In this document: positions 5,374 to 6,604 of the stretch, piece after piece | Layout: each line of letters starts with the position of its first letter | Numbering within the stretch: the stretch's first letter is position 1 | Source of the DNA: JANXQG01 sp037147235 | GTDB lineage: Bacteria > Planctomycetota > Planctomycetia > Pirellulales > Thermoguttaceae | NCBI GenBank assembly: GCA_037147235.1 | Contig: JBAWVO010000340.1 | Location: 1 to 6,604, forward strand | Direction: 5' to 3' | Length of the DNA: 6,604 nt | The notes under the pieces: generated by a model | The model's input: the letters and a program-made list of their open reading frames with translations, nothing else | Databases searched by the model: none | Told to the model about the DNA's origin: nothing | Position numbers and translations under genes: made by a program

Positions 5374-6555
5374 ATGCACACCCTGCTCGAACCAGAATCG
5401 GTTGTTCGGCGACGAGCCCAAGGCCCTCATGTTGGGCGACAGTGCGCACCGGTAGGGTCGGATCGGTGGGAGCAGCGATTTGCGGACCTTTTGGCTTTCA
5501 AGACCGCGCACGGTCACTGTAGCGTGCCGTCGAGCTACCAGGAAGATCCGTCGCTGGCCGTCTGGGTTTTCAACTGCCGCCGTCAGCGGAAGTTGGGAAG
5601 TCTCGATACGGATCGATGCGCGCGGCTCGACGCGATCGGTTTCGTCTGGGCCGTGCGGACCCGCCGGTTCGTTGCTCGGGATTGGGATGCCATGGTGGCC
5701 CAATTGGAATCGTTTTACCGGGACCACGGGCATGGCAACGTACCGCACGCATGGCCGCGCAATCGCGAATTGGCGGCTTGGTTGCATGGGGTTCGCTGCA
5801 ACAAGCGGTCGGGTCGGATCGACGCGGATCGTGTGCGGCAGTTGGACGCCCTGGGGGTCGTGTGGGATCCCCAGCAAACACGATGGGAGAATAGGTTCGC
5901 GGCCCTGGTCGAGTATCGTCAGCACCATGGCGACTGCAACGTACCGTGCGACTGGCCGGAGAATCCCACGCTGGCCATGTGGGTGAAGGGGGTGCGGGCT
6001 TCGCAGAAGCGGGGTGACCTGGACTTCGAGCGAATCCGGCGCCTCGAAGCGATCGGTTTCGGCTGTGATCGCAGCGATGAGTGGCGCTGGGAAAAAATGT
6101 ACGCCGAGTTGGCTGACTACCAGCATGTCCATGGTCACTGTCGGATCTCCACCCTATCGGAGGATTACCGGTCGCTGGGCAACTGGGTGCATACGCAACG
6201 GACGTTACGCAAGCAAGGGCGGTTGGATCAGGAGCGAATCGCCCAGCTCGACGGGATCGGCTTCACTTGGGATATTCGAGTCGAGCGATGGGACGCGATG
6301 TTCGCGGCACTTCAGGATTACCACCGCGCGACCGGGCATTGCGAGGTTCCGCAGACCTGGGCGGACAATCGCAAGCTGGGTAACTGGGTCATGATGCAGC
6401 GGGCGGCCTACAAGGCTGGCCGGCTTAACGGCGAGCAGCTCGAACGGCTCCAGGCAATCGACTTCCGCTTCAGCATCGTCGGCGATCCGGTCCTGGTGGC
6501 TCGCTCCAAGAAATCTCGCCAGGCTCCTCAGCCCGAGAGGCGGCGAGCTGCTTAG
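5374..6555 (+). CDS. Protein of five tandem helicase-associated (HA) domains, no helicase
   Basis: A 393-residue protein, probably cytoplasmic (no signal peptide or membrane segment), almost entirely built of five HA domains (the Pfam helicase-associated type). They lie at about residues 30-95, 102-166, 170-233, 238-301 and 305-369. Each begins with a tryptophan (W32, W104, W171, W239, W306), spaced 72, 67, 68 and 67 residues. The shared pattern is W, then H-G-H/D, V-P, L..W, G-x-L/I, RL and IGF-W. Repeat 4 lacks the V-P and repeats 3 and 5 lack the closing tryptophan. A basic tail (378-393, SKKSR and ERRR) follows. HA domains are small and helical, were first noted beside helicases, and are thought to bind nucleic acid. 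No Walker or DEAD motifs are present, so this is not a helicase; binding of DNA or RNA is an inference. The ATG is preferred over an in-frame TTG at 5323, which would add 17 residues; neither has a clear ribosome site. Confidence 0.85.
   Translation: MHTLLEPESVVRRRAQGPHVGRQCAPVGSDRWEQRFADLLAFKTAHGHCSVPSSYQEDPSLAVWVFNCRRQRKLGSLDTDRCARLDAIGFVWAVRTRRFVARDWDAMVAQLESFYRDHGHGNVPHAWPRNRELAAWLHGVRCNKRSGRIDADRVRQLDALGVVWDPQQTRWENRFAALVEYRQHHGDCNVPCDWPENPTLAMWVKGVRASQKRGDLDFERIRRLEAIGFGCDRSDEWRWEKMYAELADYQHVHGHCRISTLSEDYRSLGNWVHTQRTLRKQGRLDQERIAQLDGIGFTWDIRVERWDAMFAALQDYHRATGHCEVPQTWADNRKLGNWVMMQRAAYKAGRLNGEQLERLQAIDFRFSIVGDPVLVARSKKSRQAPQPERRRAA
5461..6480 (+). repeat. Five diverged tandem repeats of about 204 bp encoding HA domains
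   Basis: The units are at about 5461-5658, 5677-5871, 5881-6072, 6085-6276 and 6286-6480. The period is 67-68 codons except for a 72-codon first step. DNA similarity is still visible in places, for example the segments encoding RLDAIGF, RLEAIGF and QLDGIGF at the ends of units 1, 3 and 4, but most of each unit has diverged. This points to old internal duplications rather than recent array expansion. Confidence 0.8.
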
Positions 6556-6604
6556 GATCGGCGCATCAATAAGTGTCGCAAGAAAAGTAGCAGGCACACT
6601 CCGT
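6556..6604. other. Non-coding tail with possible start of a palindromic repeat
   Basis: The 49 bp after the HA gene stop hold no gene and no clear terminator. AGTGT (6572-6576) can pair with ACACT (6596-6600) over a 19-nt loop, which is weak. The last 19 bases (6586-6604) end in GGCACACTCCGT. If the sequence continued with GTGCC it would complete a palindrome, but the window stops first. Confidence 0.3.

Noticed and set aside
5508..5522. Recurring HGHC motifs as zinc-binding sites
   Set aside because: The residues coincide with the normal HA-domain consensus, the cysteine is missing in repeat 2, and no second ligand pair is found in each unit.
5353..6138. Minus-strand 261-codon frame opposite the HA-repeat gene
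   Set aside because: The plus-strand frame carries five clear HA domains; the opposite frame only mirrors their periodicity and has no ribosome site.

Overview
The window looks like a chromosomal stretch from a planctomycete, probably a Pirellulales-type bacterium. The evidence is the combination of a Uma2-family (DUF820) protein, an exported M28 peptidase with a PDZ domain, an exported GH78 alpha-L-rhamnosidase and a protein made of tandem helicase-associated (HA) domains. The DNA is moderately GC-rich with more AT-rich gaps between genes. The lineage is inferred from gene content only; no rRNA or other marker gene is present.

Layout: positions 1-130 hold four closely packed perfect hairpins with no gene, which look like the end of a repeat or a small mobile element. 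Positions 131-373 are non-coding leader. A plus-strand pair follows: a Uma2-type nuclease-fold protein (374-946) and, 9 nt later, a secreted M28 zinc peptidase with a C-terminal PDZ domain (956-2269). They converge, across 18 bp, on a large minus-strand GH78 alpha-L-rhamnosidase (2288-5056). The rhamnosidase and a plus-strand HA-repeat protein (5374-6555) diverge from a 317-bp intergenic region (5057-5373). That region holds a recognisable sigma70-like promoter for each direction and a possible stem-loop at the 5' end of the rhamnosidase mRNA. The window ends in a non-coding tail that may be the first half of a palindromic repeat.

How the genes work together: the rhamnosidase and the M28 peptidase both carry Sec-type signal peptides and fit an exported lifestyle of degrading glycans and proteins, but nothing shows a shared pathway. 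Uma2 and M28 may share a transcript because of their spacing. The HA protein has its own promoter and is the least understood gene here: five HA domains fill almost the whole protein and there is no helicase. I see no convincing new multi-gene system. The points most worth a second look are the helicase-free HA array, the hairpin cluster at the left edge and the structured leader of the rhamnosidase.
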